From DATKQI01 sp035532755 (GTDB lineage: Bacteria; Pseudomonadota; Alphaproteobacteria; Acetobacterales; Acetobacteraceae): DNA of 22,932 nt. Positions 22,908 to 22,932 of the stretch are shown here, one piece after another. The translations under genes were made by a program, and so were the position numbers. Numbering within the stretch: position 1 is the first letter of the stretch; the number at the start of each line of letters is the position of its first letter. The stretch is taken from the NCBI GenBank assembly GCA_035532755.1, contig DATKQI010000156.1:1-22932 (forward strand), read 5' to 3'. The notes beneath the pieces were generated by a model. That model searched no databases and was not told the DNA's origin. It saw only the letters and a program-made list of their open reading frames with translations.

Positions 22908-22932
22908 ATGCGGATCGTTCTGGATCTGCAGG
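22908..22932 (+). CDS. Start of a probable glycosyltransferase gene (cut by window end)
   Basis: Only eight codons are visible, reading MRIVLDLQ. This matches the usual opening of a group of GT4-type glycosyltransferases found in polysaccharide clusters. The gene starts 2 bases after the preceding stop, so it is probably co-transcribed with the sulfotransferase-like gene. Too little is present for a firm call. Confidence 0.4.

Noticed and set aside
1..22932. CRISPR arrays, insertion sequences, prophage genes, clear intrinsic terminators
   Set aside because: Searched by eye on both strands; no repeat-spacer pattern, transposase motif or GC hairpin followed by a T-tract was found between genes.

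Overview
The window is a gene-dense, high-GC (roughly two-thirds G+C) stretch of bacterial chromosome. GTG and TTG starts, many ATGA/GTGA overlaps and the ABC-importer and flavoprotein families point to an alphaproteobacterium. An Acetobacteraceae-like member of the Rhodospirillales is my best guess, but no taxonomic marker gene is present and this is inference. I saw no insertion sequence, CRISPR array, phage gene or rRNA, and no recognisable transcriptional regulator.

Layout. (1) 1-4124, plus strand: the 3' part of a sugar ABC-importer operon (solute-binding protein, two MalF/MalG-type permeases), followed by a ketose 3-epimerase-like TIM-barrel protein and a Gfo/Idh/MocA dehydrogenase. Together they look like import and interconversion of an uncommon sugar; no ATPase for this importer lies in the window. 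(2) 4131-6905, minus strand: a three-gene module (DAO-type flavoprotein, small [2Fe-2S] protein, FAD/BFD-type oxidoreductase) resembling opine oxidase, HcnABC and D-hydroxyproline dehydrogenase complexes. (3) 7000-10440, plus strand, divergent from it: an SDR dehydrogenase, then a second three-gene module of the same kind in a different order ([2Fe-2S], FAD/BFD, DAO). (4) 10448-11776, minus strand: a third, stand-alone DAO-type flavoprotein. (5) 12015-17645, plus strand: a complete peptide/opine-type ABC importer (family 5 binding protein with a Tat signal, two permeases, two ATPases). Regions 2-5 read as import and oxidative breakdown of amino-acid derivatives such as D-amino acids, opines, hydroxyprolines or short peptides; the actual substrate cannot be read from the sequence.

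(6) 17623-18678, minus strand: an integral-membrane acyltransferase whose 3' end overlaps the last ATPase gene. (7) 18803-18877: tRNA-Val(CAC) with a good -35 box and an unusual direct repeat over it. (8) 18883-22932: start of a surface-polysaccharide locus, with gmd and an rmd-like reductase (GDP-6-deoxyhexose, probably GDP-D-rhamnose) on the minus strand. Divergent from them are a sulfotransferase-like protein fused to a coiled coil, then the first codons of a probable glycosyltransferase. The sulfotransferase half has strikingly lower GC than everything around it.

The most interesting element is the 4131-11776 block: two complete but permuted three-subunit dehydrogenase modules around an SDR gene, plus an extra catalytic subunit next to a dedicated transporter. 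Second is the compositionally mosaic sulfotransferase/coiled-coil protein.
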